A stretch of DNA of 64,000 nt from Pseudomonadota bacterium (GCA_021781815.1 JAJXWB010000011.1:1-64000), one strand, 5' to 3'. Positions 10,866 to 20,194 are shown, counted from the stretch's first letter. Made by a program: numbers and translations. The notes: generated by a model from the letters alone, not told the origin.

Positions 10866-12254
10866 ATGACCTCGTTTTCACACCTGCGCGGCGCGGCGGC
10901 GCTCGCCGTAGCGACCGTGCTCGCCATGCCATTCGCCGGCCAGGCGATCATCCCCGCGCAATCGGCGCCCATCCAGGCGCCTGATCTTCCGCCGGATACG
11001 ATCGTGTTCTATCGCGATCCGATGGGCGGGCCGGACATCTCGCTGACCCCGAAGAAAGACAGCATGGGCATGGACTTCCTGCCGGTTCGCGCCGCCGACA
11101 TCGGCCGGATGCTGCCGCCGCTCGGCGCGCAGTCCGCCGCGCCCGCGACGGTCGAACCGGCCGCGGGTCCGGCCAAGGCGCGCGTTCTCTATTACCGCAA
11201 CCCCATGGGCCTTGCCGACACCTCGCCGGTCCCGAAGAAGGATTCGATGGGCATGGACTATGTGCCTGTCTACGAAGGGAGCGAGGAGGAGCCCGCCGTC
11301 GTCAGGATCGGCCCCGGCAGGATCCAGCGCACGGGCGTACGCACCGAACCTGTGCAGACGCAGGCGATCGTCTCGAGGGTCGAGGCGCCCGGGTCCATCC
11401 AGCTCGACGAGCGGCGGGTGACGGTCGTCGCGACGCGCTCCACCGCTTTCATCGATAAGGTCGCGGACGTCACGACGGGCGATCTGGTGAAGGCGGGCCA
11501 GCCCCTGATGCGCCTCTATTCACCGGACATAGCGTCGGCCGCCGCCCAGTACGCCGCAAATCCCGGTCTTGACGGCGCCCGCACGCGGCTCGCCAATCTC
11601 GGCGTTCCCGCCACGCTGTTCGCGGAGATCGACCGCACGCACAAGCCGCCGCTGACCATCGTCTGGCAGGCGCCGCGCGACGGCCTCGTGCTGGAGCGCT
11701 CGGTCACCGACGGGATGAAGGCCGATCCAGGCCAGTCGCTGTTCAGGCTCGCCGACCTGTCCGTCGTCTGGGCGCTGGTCGATGTGTCCGAGCGCGATTA
11801 CGGACGGCTGCGCGTCGGCCAGCCGGTCGTCGCGCGCGCGCGCGCGCTTCGGGGCAAGCCCTTCGCGGGCCGCGTCAGTCAGATCTACCCGCAGGTCAAC
11901 CGCGACACGCGGACGGTCCGCGTGCGTGTGGAACTGGCCAATCCCGATTTCGTTTTGCGGCCGGATATGTATGTCGATTCCGAGATTTCGGTCGGCGACG
12001 GCGCGAAGGTCGCGACGGTCTCCGACAGTGCGGTCCTGAATTCAGGCAAGCGCCAACTGGTCATCCTCGACAAGGGCGACGGGCGGTTCGAGCCGCGCGA
12101 CGTCAAGACCGGCGGACACGGCGAGGGCCGCGTAGAAATCCGCGAGGGGCTCGCGGAGGGCGACCGCGTCGTGACCTCGGCGAACTTCCTGATCGATTCC
12201 GAAAGCAATCTGAAAGCGGCGCTCAAGGACTTCCAGATGGAGGCGGGCAGATGA
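10866..12254 (+). CDS. cusB: Heavy-metal efflux RND periplasmic adaptor (CusB-like) with two heavy-metal-binding domains
   Basis: A 462-residue membrane fusion protein. After a signal peptide come two copies of a heavy-metal-binding motif, about residues 46-75 (YRDPMGGPD, then KKDSMGMDF) and 106-135 (YRNPMGLAD, then KKDSMGMDY), spaced 60 residues apart. The adaptor part follows, with a barrel-sandwich/lipoyl segment (GDLVKAGQPLMRLYSP) and a beta-barrel. It should pass Cu(I)/Ag(I) to the RND pump encoded next, whose start overlaps its stop (ATGA). Many CusB proteins carry only one such motif, so the doubling is notable. Confidence 0.9.
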   Translation: MTSFSHLRGAAALAVATVLAMPFAGQAIIPAQSAPIQAPDLPPDTIVFYRDPMGGPDISLTPKKDSMGMDFLPVRAADIGRMLPPLGAQSAAPATVEPAAGPAKARVLYYRNPMGLADTSPVPKKDSMGMDYVPVYEGSEEEPAVVRIGPGRIQRTGVRTEPVQTQAIVSRVEAPGSIQLDERRVTVVATRSTAFIDKVADVTTGDLVKAGQPLMRLYSPDIASAAAQYAANPGLDGARTRLANLGVPATLFAEIDRTHKPPLTIVWQAPRDGLVLERSVTDGMKADPGQSLFRLADLSVVWALVDVSERDYGRLRVGQPVVARARALRGKPFAGRVSQIYPQVNRDTRTVRVRVELANPDFVLRPDMYVDSEISVGDGAKVATVSDSAVLNSGKRQLVILDKGDGRFEPRDVKTGGHGEGRVEIREGLAEGDRVVTSANFLIDSESNLKAALKDFQMEAGR

Positions 12255-15200
12255 TCGGCCGCCTGATCGCCTGGTCGGCGCGCAATCTCGTGCTGATCGT
12301 CATCGGGACGGCCTTCGTTGTCGCTGGCGGCGTCTATGCGCTGCGCACGCTGCCGCTCGACGCCCTCCCCGACCTCTCCGACGTGCAGGCGATCGTTTAC
12401 ACGGAATATCCGGGACAGGCGCCCCAGGTCGTCGAAGACCAAGTCACCTATCCGTTGAGCAGCGCCATGCTGACCGTGCCGAAAACGAAAGTCGTGCGCG
12501 GGTTCTCCATGTTCGGCGTATCGTTCATCTACGTCATCTTCGAGGATGACGTGGACATCTACTGGGCGCGCTCGCGCGTCCTCGAATATCTGAGCGCCGC
12601 CGGATCGAAGCTGCCGCAGGGCGTGACGCCGACGCTGGGCCCCGACGCGACCGGCGTCGGCTGGGTCTATCAATACGCGCTCGTCGCGAAGGAAATGACG
12701 CTGGCCGAACTGCGCTCGGTTCAGGACTGGACGATTCGCTATGGTCTCGCCAAGGCCGGGGGCGTGTCGGAAGTCGCGAGCGTCGGCGGCTTCGTCAAGC
12801 AGTACAATGTGGTGGTCGATCCGAACCGGCTGCGTGCGCTCGGGGTTTCGCTGGCGACGGTGCGCGGCGCCATTCGGTCGAGCAACTCGGACGTCGGCGG
12901 ACGAACGGTCGAACTCTCTGAGTTCGAATACGTGGTGCGGGGTCGCGGCTATCTGCGTGGACTATCCGACATCGAGAACATCGCCCTGCGGGCCGACAAC
13001 GGCACGCCGCTGCTCGTCAGGGATGTGGCGCGCGTCGAGATCGGACCGGACGAGCGGCGCGGCGTGACCGAACTCAATGGCGAGGGCGAGGTCGCAAGCG
13101 GCATTGCGCTTCAGCGGTATGGCGCGAATGCGCTGACCGTCATCGACAATGTCAAGGCGACGCTGGCGCAGATGGCGTCGAGTCTGCCGAAGGGCGTCGA
13201 CATCGTGCCGGTCTACGACCGCTCACAACTGATTCACGCGGCGATCGAGACGCTGAAGAGCACATTGTTCGAGGAGAGCGTGATCGTCGCGCTCGTCTGC
13301 ATTGTCTTTCTGCTGCACGTCCGCAGCGCGCTCGTTGCGATCGTGATGCTGCCGGTCGGCGTGTTGATGGCGTTCTCGGCCATGAAGGCGCTGGGGCTCG
13401 GCTCCAACATCATGAGCCTGGGCGGCATCGCGATCGCCATTGGCGCCATGGTCGACGCTGCAATCGTCATGATCGAGAACGCACACAAGCATCTCGAGCA
13501 CGCCAGGCCCGACAAGCCGCGGATCGACATTCTGATCGATGCGGCGACCGAGGTCGGACCTGCATTGTTCTTCAGTCTGCTCGTGATCACCGTGTCCTTC
13601 CTGCCGATCTTCACACTTGAGGCGCAGGAGGGTCGCATGTTTTCGCCGCTCGCCTACACCAAGACGTTTTCGATGGCTGCGGCGGCGCTTCTCTCCGTGA
13701 CGCTCGTTCCGGCGCTCATGGTTCTCTTCGTGCGCGGCAGGATCGTTCCGGAGCGGCGCAATCCGATCAACAGATTCCTGATCTGGATATATCGCCCGGC
13801 GATCCGCCTCGTCCTGCGCGCGAAAACGTTGACGATTCTGCTCGCGATCGCCGCGCTTGCGGTCACGGTTGTTCCCGCCCGTCAGATTGGCGGCGAGTTC
13901 ATGCCGACTCTGAACGAGGGCGCGTTGCTCTATATGCCAACAACTCTGCCGGGCATCTCGATCACCGCGGCGACGGAGCTTCTGCAGACGCAGGACAGGA
14001 TCATCAAGTCCTTCCCCGAAGTGCAATCGGTCTACGGCAAGGCCGGTCGGGCCTCGACCGCGACGGACCCGGCGCCGACCGAAATGTTCGAGACGGTGAT
14101 TGCGCTCAAGCCGCAATCGGAATGGCGGCCGGGAGTCTCCGTCGATTCGCTCGTCGCGCAGTTGGATCGGGCCTTGCAATTCCCCGGCGTCTCGAACGCC
14201 TGGACCATGCCGATCAAGGCGCGCCTCGACATGCTCGCGACCGGCATACGCACGCCGGTCGGCGTCAAGATTTTTGGCCGTGATCTTGTCGAGATCGACG
14301 GACTTGCGCGTCAGGTCGAGAGTGTTCTGAAACACGTGCCGGGAACCTCGAGCGCCTATGCCGAGCGTGTCATGGGGGGCTATTACCTGGACATCGTTCC
14401 CGACCGCGCGGCGCTGGCGCGCTACGGCCTGATGGTTGGCGACCTGCAGGACGTGATCTCCGCGGCGCTCGGCGGCGAGACCGTCACGACGACGGTCGAG
14501 GGCCGAGAACGCTATGGCGTCAATGTCCGCTATCCCCGCGACCTCCGCTCGGATCCGGCGTCGATCGCCAATGACGTTCTGGTTTCGCTGCCCGCCGGCG
14601 GAGGCGCCGTGCCGCTTGGCGAGGTGGCGAAGGTCGCGCTCGTCCGTGGTCCGTCGTCGATTCGCACTGAAAATGGCCAGCTTGCCGTCTATGTTTTCGT
14701 CGATATCCGCGACCGCGACATCGGCGGCTATGTCGAGGACGCGCGCAAGGCCGTGGCTGACGAGATCAGGTTCCCACCGGGCGCCTACGTCGCATGGAGC
14801 GGCCAGTTTGAATATATGGAGCGCGCGGCGGCGCGGATGCGCGTCGTCGTGCCGGTGACGCTGCTCATCATCTTTCTGCTGCTGTATCTCAATTTCCGGC
14901 GCCTCACCGAGACGCTGATTGTCATGGCGTCGCTGCCGTTTGCGCTTGTCGGCGGCGTGTGGCTGATGTGGTGGCTTGGCTTCAACATGTCGGTCGCTGT
15001 CGCTGTCGGATTCATCGCGCTCGCCGGCGTCGCCGCCGAGACCGGCGTCGTCATGCTGATCTATCTCGACCACGCGCTGAAAGAAGTGGCGGGCGAGCGC
15101 GCCGCGGTCGGCCAGCCGCTCACGCGCGCCGACCTGCGCCATGCGATCATGCTCGGCGCGGTCGAGCGGGTCCGGCCCAAGATGATGACGGTCGCCGCCA

Positions 15201-15439
15201 TCATGGCCGGCCTCGTGCCGATTCTCTGGAGCGTCGGCGCCGGCTCGGAAGTCATGCAGCGGATCGCCGTGCCCATGATCGGCGGCATGGTGTCGTCAAC
15301 ATTGCTGACGCTGATCGTGATCCCCGCGATCTACGCGCTTATCAAAGGATTTTCGCTGCCCGCCGATGGCGCGGCGCAGTGGACATCGCGTGCTGAATCC
15401 GCCCGCGTCGAACCACCCCCAGCCGTCACCGCCGAATAG
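12251..15439 (+). CDS. cusA: Cu(I)/Ag(I) efflux RND transporter, CusA/CzcA family
   Basis: A 1062-residue inner-membrane proton antiporter of the heavy-metal RND class with the usual 12 transmembrane segments and two large periplasmic loops (MVDAAIVMIENAHK; GGEFMPTLNEGALLYMP). Met562, Met612 and Met661 correspond with a constant offset of 11 to the three copper-binding methionines of Escherichia coli CusA (573, 623, 672), which argues for Cu(I)/Ag(I) rather than Co/Zn/Cd. No outer-membrane factor (CusC/TolC) gene is present nearby, so the channel must be encoded elsewhere. Confidence 0.94.
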   Translation: MIGRLIAWSARNLVLIVIGTAFVVAGGVYALRTLPLDALPDLSDVQAIVYTEYPGQAPQVVEDQVTYPLSSAMLTVPKTKVVRGFSMFGVSFIYVIFEDDVDIYWARSRVLEYLSAAGSKLPQGVTPTLGPDATGVGWVYQYALVAKEMTLAELRSVQDWTIRYGLAKAGGVSEVASVGGFVKQYNVVVDPNRLRALGVSLATVRGAIRSSNSDVGGRTVELSEFEYVVRGRGYLRGLSDIENIALRADNGTPLLVRDVARVEIGPDERRGVTELNGEGEVASGIALQRYGANALTVIDNVKATLAQMASSLPKGVDIVPVYDRSQLIHAAIETLKSTLFEESVIVALVCIVFLLHVRSALVAIVMLPVGVLMAFSAMKALGLGSNIMSLGGIAIAIGAMVDAAIVMIENAHKHLEHARPDKPRIDILIDAATEVGPALFFSLLVITVSFLPIFTLEAQEGRMFSPLAYTKTFSMAAAALLSVTLVPALMVLFVRGRIVPERRNPINRFLIWIYRPAIRLVLRAKTLTILLAIAALAVTVVPARQIGGEFMPTLNEGALLYMPTTLPGISITAATELLQTQDRIIKSFPEVQSVYGKAGRASTATDPAPTEMFETVIALKPQSEWRPGVSVDSLVAQLDRALQFPGVSNAWTMPIKARLDMLATGIRTPVGVKIFGRDLVEIDGLARQVESVLKHVPGTSSAYAERVMGGYYLDIVPDRAALARYGLMVGDLQDVISAALGGETVTTTVEGRERYGVNVRYPRDLRSDPASIANDVLVSLPAGGGAVPLGEVAKVALVRGPSSIRTENGQLAVYVFVDIRDRDIGGYVEDARKAVADEIRFPPGAYVAWSGQFEYMERAAARMRVVVPVTLLIIFLLLYLNFRRLTETLIVMASLPFALVGGVWLMWWLGFNMSVAVAVGFIALAGVAAETGVVMLIYLDHALKEVAGERAAVGQPLTRADLRHAIMLGAVERVRPKMMTVAAIMAGLVPILWSVGAGSEVMQRIAVPMIGGMVSSTLLTLIVIPAIYALIKGFSLPADGAAQWTSRAESARVEPPPAVTAE

Positions 15440-15460
15440 GCGTCGAAAGGAGAAAGACTC

Positions 15461-15823
15461 ATGCTGAATTCCATCGAGCGCGCTGGCGCGCTGGCGCTGG
15501 TCGCGGCCCTCGCTGCAAGCGTTGCGACGGGGCGGGTGCAGGCGGCGGGCGCTGGATCGGGCCTTGAGGCGCCGTCGGTTGTGGCGCAGGCCGAAAAGCC
15601 CTCGGGCAAGGGAACCGTCAACGCCGTCGACGCAACCGCCCGCAGGATCAACATGACGCATGGACCGATCGCCGCGCTCAAATGGGACGGGATGACCATG
15701 AATTTCGATGTCGCGCCTGGTGTGGACATCGGGGCGCTGAAGCCCGGGGAGAAAATCAGCTTCACGCTGAAGCGCGGCGACGGCGGCATGTACGTCGTCG
15801 ACTCGTTCCGGCCGGACGAGTGA
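15461..15823 (+). CDS. cusF: Periplasmic copper chaperone, CusF-like
   Basis: A 120-residue protein with a signal peptide and a C-terminal CusF domain. His67, Trp75, Met78 and Met80 (KWDGMTMNF) align with His36, Trp44, Met47 and Met49 of E. coli CusF, the cation-pi copper site, with a constant offset of 31. It starts 21 bases after cusA behind GAAAGGAG, so it is the last gene of the efflux operon and probably hands Cu(I) to the adaptor. Confidence 0.9.
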   Translation: MLNSIERAGALALVAALAASVATGRVQAAGAGSGLEAPSVVAQAEKPSGKGTVNAVDATARRINMTHGPIAALKWDGMTMNFDVAPGVDIGALKPGEKISFTLKRGDGGMYVVDSFRPDE

Positions 15824-15973
15824 TCGTTCCGAACCGCACGCATCTTGTCTCACATTGCGAAATCGGGCGCCCGACATGCGAAATCAGTCGCGGGCGGCGA
15901 ACGGCGACGGTAAGATTGTCGGCGATTCCGCAGGCGCGCGATGGACGGCGCGCGAACGCAAGGAGGAAACCCG

Positions 15974-17152
15974 ATGCCCGGACCAGCGCCTCTCCCGAGC
16001 GACGAGGAACGTCAGGCGATCCGCGACGGTGTGCGCGCCGTCGTCACGAAATTCGGGGATGAGTATTGGCTTGCGCGCGACGACGAAGGTCGGTTTCCGT
16101 TCGAGTTCCACCGCGCCATGGCGTCCGGCGGCTGGCTTGGCCTCACCATGCCGGAGGAATATGGCGGCTCGGGCCTCGGCGTCACCGAAGCCGCGATCAT
16201 GATGCACGAGGTGGCGAGCCATGGCGGCGGCATGGCCGCCGCCTCGGCCGTGCATATAAATCTGTTCGGCCCGCATCCGATCGTCGTCAAGGGCACGGAC
16301 GACCAGAAGCGCCGCTGGGTGCCGCGTCTCGTGTCGGGCGACGACCAGTGCGCCTTCGGCTTCACCGAACCGGATGCGGGTCTGAACACGACGCGCATCA
16401 AGACGTTCGCTGAAAAGGTTCCTGGCGGCTATCTCGTGCGCGGGCAGAAGGTCTGGACCTCCACCGCGCAGGTCGCCAACAAGATCATGCTGCTGACGCG
16501 CACCACGCGCTACGAGGATTGCCGCAAGCCGACCGACGGCATCACCATCTTCTACACCGACCTGGATCGCGCAAAGATCGATGTCCATCTCATTCCGAAG
16601 ATGGGCCGCAAGGCCGTCGATTCAAATTCAATCTTCATCGACGGGCTGTTCATTCCCGAGGAGGACCGCATCGGCGAGGAAGGCAAGGGCTTCAGCTATA
16701 TCCTGCACAGCCTGAACCCGGAGCGCGTGCTGCTGGCGGTTGAAGCGATCGGCATAGGCCAGGACGCCCTGCGTCGCGCGACACGCTATGCGCGGGAACG
16801 CATCGTCTTCGACCGGCCGATCGGCCAGAATCAGGGCATCCAGCATCCGCTCGCCGAAAAATGGATGTATCTCGAGGCGGCGTGGCTGATGGCGATGAAG
16901 GCGGCCGAACTCTACGACACCGGCCAGCCCTGCGGCGCGGAAGCCAATTCGGCGAAATTCCTGGGCGCGCGCGCAGGACATGATGCGGCTTGGCAGGCGA
17001 TCATGACGCTCGGCGGTTTCGGCTATGCCAGGGAGTATCACGTCGAGCGGCTGTTTCGCGAGGTGTCGCTGACGCGGCTCGCGCCGATCACAGAGCAGCT
17101 CATTCTCTGCTTCGTGGCGGAGAAAGTGCTTGATCTTCCCCGGAGTTATTGA
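15974..17152 (+). CDS. Acyl-CoA dehydrogenase
   Basis: A 392-residue flavoenzyme that oxidises an acyl-CoA to the enoyl-CoA. The FAD/substrate segments FGFTEPDAGLNTTRIKT and KVWTSTAQVAN, and the C-terminal GGFGYAREYHVERLFRE, are typical. AGGAGG lies 8 bases before the ATG. The C-terminus is the branched or unusual-substrate type (no IYEGT motif), so the chain specificity is unknown. It stands alone and converges with the LigD-type polymerase gene 20 bases away. Confidence 0.88.
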   Translation: MPGPAPLPSDEERQAIRDGVRAVVTKFGDEYWLARDDEGRFPFEFHRAMASGGWLGLTMPEEYGGSGLGVTEAAIMMHEVASHGGGMAAASAVHINLFGPHPIVVKGTDDQKRRWVPRLVSGDDQCAFGFTEPDAGLNTTRIKTFAEKVPGGYLVRGQKVWTSTAQVANKIMLLTRTTRYEDCRKPTDGITIFYTDLDRAKIDVHLIPKMGRKAVDSNSIFIDGLFIPEEDRIGEEGKGFSYILHSLNPERVLLAVEAIGIGQDALRRATRYARERIVFDRPIGQNQGIQHPLAEKWMYLEAAWLMAMKAAELYDTGQPCGAEANSAKFLGARAGHDAAWQAIMTLGGFGYAREYHVERLFREVSLTRLAPITEQLILCFVAEKVLDLPRSY

Positions 17153-17172
17153 GGTCGGCGCCCATCCTTTCG

Positions 17173-18057
17173 TCAAGCGGGCGCCCCGGCGGGGATAGTC
17201 TGCCGCGTGGCGAGGGCGTTGGTCCAGGGGTCGCTCCGGCGCGGCGCAGTGTGGATGTCGCAGGCCGCGCTGGATCTGATGCGCGCAAGCTCCGGCCAGC
17301 TCAGCGGGACCGCGACCGGCGCGCCCGGCCGCGCGCGCAGCGACCAGGGCAGGATGCTGGTGGCGCGATGGCTGTTGCGCATCCAGTCGACGAAGATGCG
17401 GCCGGCCCGCTGCGCCTTGCTCATGTTTGCGATGAAACGGCCCGGTTCGCGCTCGGACAGCCCTTGCGCGAAGGCCCGCGCAAAGGCCTCGACCTCGGCT
17501 GTCGTCGCTGTGCGGTCCAGCGGCGCGACGACGTGGACGCCCCTGCCGCCTGTAATCAGCGGCCAGCTTTCGAGCCCGACCGCTCGCAAACGGTCCCGGA
17601 TGTCGCGCGCGGCCGCCCTGACCTCGCGAAACGCCAGGCCAGGCGCCGGATCGAGATCGATCACCAGCCTGTCGGGATGGTCGGGCTTGTCGAACCGCTC
17701 CATCCAGCCGTGGAACTCGATCGCGCCGAATTGCGCAGCGGCGCGCAAGCCCTGCCGGCCTTCGACGGCGATATAGGCGTCGTCGGCTTCGCCGATGGCG
17801 ACCAGGCCGTCCGCCATGCCCTTCATCGGGCGGCGCTGGAAGAAAGCGTCCCTCCCGATGCCTTCGGGCGCGCGCACGATGCTGACGAGGCGGTGTTCGA
17901 GATAGGGCGTCATGCGATCGGCCACGCGGTCGTAATAGGCGGCGACATCCCCCTTCGTCAGGCCGTCGGCTGGAAAGACGACGCGGCTCGCGTGCGTCAG
18001 CGGCGTTGGCGCGCCGATCCATCGGGCGGCTGGCGAGGGGCTCGGTTTCGGCGTCAC
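17173..18057 (-). CDS. ligD: Stand-alone LigD-type polymerase (PrimPol/archaeo-eukaryotic primase-like)
   Basis: A 294-residue protein equal to the polymerase domain of LigD, which fills gaps at double-strand breaks in bacterial end joining. The opening HASRVVFPADGLTKGDVAAYY, the catalytic aspartates in LVIDLDPAPG, GGRGVHVVAPL, and the RIFVDWMRNSHRATSI motif are intact. It has neither the ligase nor the phosphoesterase domain, and no Ku gene lies in the window. The start is GTG. It may act with a separate ligase D and Ku elsewhere; this is inference. Confidence 0.88.
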   Translation of the reverse strand: MTPKPSPSPAARWIGAPTPLTHASRVVFPADGLTKGDVAAYYDRVADRMTPYLEHRLVSIVRAPEGIGRDAFFQRRPMKGMADGLVAIGEADDAYIAVEGRQGLRAAAQFGAIEFHGWMERFDKPDHPDRLVIDLDPAPGLAFREVRAAARDIRDRLRAVGLESWPLITGGRGVHVVAPLDRTATTAEVEAFARAFAQGLSEREPGRFIANMSKAQRAGRIFVDWMRNSHRATSILPWSLRARPGAPVAVPLSWPELARIRSSAACDIHTAPRRSDPWTNALATRQTIPAGAPA

Positions 18058-18109
18058 AGGGGTCTCCCGCAGGTCGCTCTCCCGGCAAAGGAAATCCGAT
18101 GTCGCTCCC

Positions 18110-18907
18110 CTATGCGGCGGCGTGATCCGCCCGCGCGTCCTTCGCCCCGAAGAACAGGGCCTGGCTGATGACAGCGCGAACCGTGTCTTCGCGGAATGGT
18201 TTGGAAATCAGGAAAGTCGGCTCCGGGCGCTGCCCGGTCAGCAGCGATTCGGGATAAGCCGTGATGAAAATGACAGGCGCCTCGAAATTGCTGAGGATGT
18301 CGTTCACCGCGTCGAGGCCCGAACTGCCGTCCGCGAGCCTGATATCCGCGAGTATAAGGCCTGGCCGCATCGTCGTGGCCATCTGCACCGCCTCGTCGCG
18401 GGTGCGCGCATTGCCCACGCACTTGTGTCCGAGCCCCTCGACCAGCGCTTCCAGGTCCATCGCAATGATAGGCTCATCCTCGATCACGAGCGCTGTCGAG
18501 GACACTTGCGCAGCCACTTCCCGGCCGGCTTCAGTGATCAGGCGAGACAGTTCTACGTGAGAAACGTCAAGTATTTCAGCAGCTTGATCTGGATCGAAGC
18601 CCTCGACCGCGGTCAGTAGAAAGGCCTGCCTTGGCAGGGGCGTGATCGCATCGAGTCGCCGCTCCGCGAGCGTGGCGCCGGTTGTTTCCGGGACACCGTT
18701 GAGCGGCATTGCATTCCAGATGCCGGAAAATATCCTGTAGGCTTCAATGCGCGCGTCGCGCGATCTGTCGAAAAGGTGGGGATCGGCGACCAGAGTTTCG
18801 AGCATCGCCATGACATAGGCGTCGCCGCTCGCCTGGCTGCCGGAAAGCGCGCGGGCGTACCGCCGTAGAAGGGGAAGGCGTGGTGCGATAAGTGCGGAAA
18901 GCGACAT
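18110..18907 (-). CDS. phyR: General stress response regulator PhyR
   Basis: A 265-residue anti-anti-sigma regulator. Residues 1 to about 125 mimic an EcfG sigma factor (sigma2-like, then sigma4-like region FDPDQAAEILDVSHVELSRLI), followed by a receiver domain (ALVIEDEPIIAMDLE; phospho-acceptor Asp188 in LADIRL; Thr in VFITAYPE; Lys in LISKP). On phosphorylation PhyR-type proteins bind NepR and free EcfG. It is divergent from nepR-ecfG, and a perfect EcfG-type promoter lies 50 bases upstream of its start, implying positive feedback. Confidence 0.95.
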   Translation of the reverse strand: MSLSALIAPRLPLLRRYARALSGSQASGDAYVMAMLETLVADPHLFDRSRDARIEAYRIFSGIWNAMPLNGVPETTGATLAERRLDAITPLPRQAFLLTAVEGFDPDQAAEILDVSHVELSRLITEAGREVAAQVSSTALVIEDEPIIAMDLEALVEGLGHKCVGNARTRDEAVQMATTMRPGLILADIRLADGSSGLDAVNDILSNFEAPVIFITAYPESLLTGQRPEPTFLISKPFREDTVRAVISQALFFGAKDARADHAAA

Positions 18908-18957
18908 GCAGCCTCGCCGGGTCGGAAAGGAAGACACAAAAACAGATTACCATTCAA

Positions 18958-18982
18958 AACGCCCGCGCAATCGTCCAGTTCC
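18958..18982 (-). promoter_or_regulatory. EcfG-dependent promoter of phyR
   Basis: On the minus strand the sequence reads GGAAC, 16 bases, CGTT, the exact consensus for alphaproteobacterial EcfG sigma factors. It ends 50 bases before the phyR start codon and points toward it. Confidence 0.8.
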
Positions 18983-19010
18983 AGACCAGGGCGAAATATT
19001 TCCGGCGGGC

Positions 19011-19035
19011 GGAACCAATTCGCTGTGGCGCGGTT
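19011..19035 (+). promoter_or_regulatory. EcfG-like promoter of nepR-ecfG (one mismatch)
   Basis: On the plus strand GGAAC, 16 bases, GGTT lies 60 bases before nepR. The -10 part differs from the CGTT consensus by one base. Autoregulation of the nepR-ecfG pair by this sigma factor is usual, which makes the site credible. Confidence 0.5.
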
Positions 19036-19095
19036 TCGGTAGCGGAACGAGCGCAAGGGCCTCGATCGGGGCGGGATTTGACGAGAAGATGCCTG

Positions 19096-19338
19096 ATGCG
19101 AGATAATTCAAAGATTACATCGACGCCGGCCCTGGACGAAAATATTCAATCTCACATTGGCCGTCGTCTGCGCAGTCTGTTCGACGCCGTGGCGCAGGAG
19201 CCGGTTCCGGAAAGATTTCTGGATTTGCTGGACCAGCTCGAACAGGCGAGTGTGATAAACCCGCCCGCGCCGGGCAACGGGCGCGCCCGCGCGTCGGAGG
19301 GCTACGAGCCGGCCTCGCAGGCCGGCATGTCCAAGTGA
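19096..19338 (+). CDS. nepR: Anti-sigma factor NepR
   Basis: An 80-residue protein with the NepR core IGRRLRSLFDAVAQEPVPERFLDLLDQLE, where two short helices wrap around EcfG or the sigma-like domain of PhyR. The N- and C-terminal tails look disordered. It lies 16 bases before ecfG and divergent to phyR, the canonical layout. Confidence 0.93.
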   Translation: MRDNSKITSTPALDENIQSHIGRRLRSLFDAVAQEPVPERFLDLLDQLEQASVINPPAPGNGRARASEGYEPASQAGMSK

Positions 19339-19354
19339 GCGTGCAATCGCAGGC

Positions 19355-19915
19355 ATGAGCGAGCTGCCATCGCAGAAATTCAAGGCGGCGCTGCTGGCGG
19401 AAATTCCGACCGTGCGGGCGTTCGCTCTGTCTTTGACCGGGTCGGTCGACCGGGCCGACGACCTTGTGCAGGATACGCTCGTGAAGGCGTGGGGCGCTTC
19501 GGCCACGTTTACGGACGGTACGTCGCTGCGGGCCTGGTTGTTCACCATCGCCCGCAACACATTTTATTCGAACCATCGTAAAAGCCGTCGCGAGGTGCAG
19601 GACGTCGACGGCGTGGCCGCGGCGCGGCTCGTCTCGAATCCGGCTCAGATCGGTCATCTCGATCTCGTGGATTTCCGCACCGCGCTTGCCTCGGTTCCGG
19701 ACGACCAGCGCGAGGCGCTGATCCTGGTGGGCGCGTCCGGCTTCTCCTATGAGGAAGCGGCCGAGATCTGCGGCTGCGCGGTGGGAACAATCAAGAGCCG
19801 CGTCAATCGGGCCAGGCAAAAGCTGATGGAAATTCTGTCCTTGTCCTCGTCCGAGGATTTCAACGGCGATTTCTTTTCGAGCGGGCAGACCGAAATTCGT
19901 TCCGCCTCGCGCTGA
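19355..19915 (+). CDS. ecfG: RNA polymerase ECF sigma factor EcfG (general stress)
   Basis: A 186-residue ECF15/EcfG-type sigma factor. Region 2 contains RADDLVQDTLVKAW and LRAWLFTIARNTFYS, and region 4 contains LPDDQ-like VPDDQREALILVGASGFSYEEAAEI with a helix-turn-helix ending GTIKSRVNRAR. It should recognise GGAAC-N16/17-CGTT promoters, one of which lies in this same locus. The C-terminal tail of about 20 residues is poorly conserved. Confidence 0.94.
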   Translation: MSELPSQKFKAALLAEIPTVRAFALSLTGSVDRADDLVQDTLVKAWGASATFTDGTSLRAWLFTIARNTFYSNHRKSRREVQDVDGVAAARLVSNPAQIGHLDLVDFRTALASVPDDQREALILVGASGFSYEEAAEICGCAVGTIKSRVNRARQKLMEILSLSSSEDFNGDFFSSGQTEIRSASR

Positions 19916-20194
19916 TTTCCGGACGCGCCATCTCTCCCAGCGGCCGGAAAACGGCGGCAAAAGACAGCAACGGGCGACAGCGGCCCCCCTGGGAAGGGAA
20001 ATCCTGCGTCGAGCAACGTCAGGATGCGCTTAGACGATTCAACGGTTTCTCAAGGCCCCCACCTGCAGAAATCCGGCGCTCGACGCATTGGCGACAATAT
20101 GTGGCTCCCGGCCAGCTGCAGGCTATCCGTCATTTTCGACAGACAGGTTGCGGCAAATGCCAGTCGTGGGATAATCCGCGACGGGGGCGGCCAT

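Noticed and set aside
13223-15142. A 639-codon minus-strand open frame opposite cusA
   Set aside because: Arg/Asp/His-rich translation without motifs; the plus strand encodes a complete CusA-type pump.
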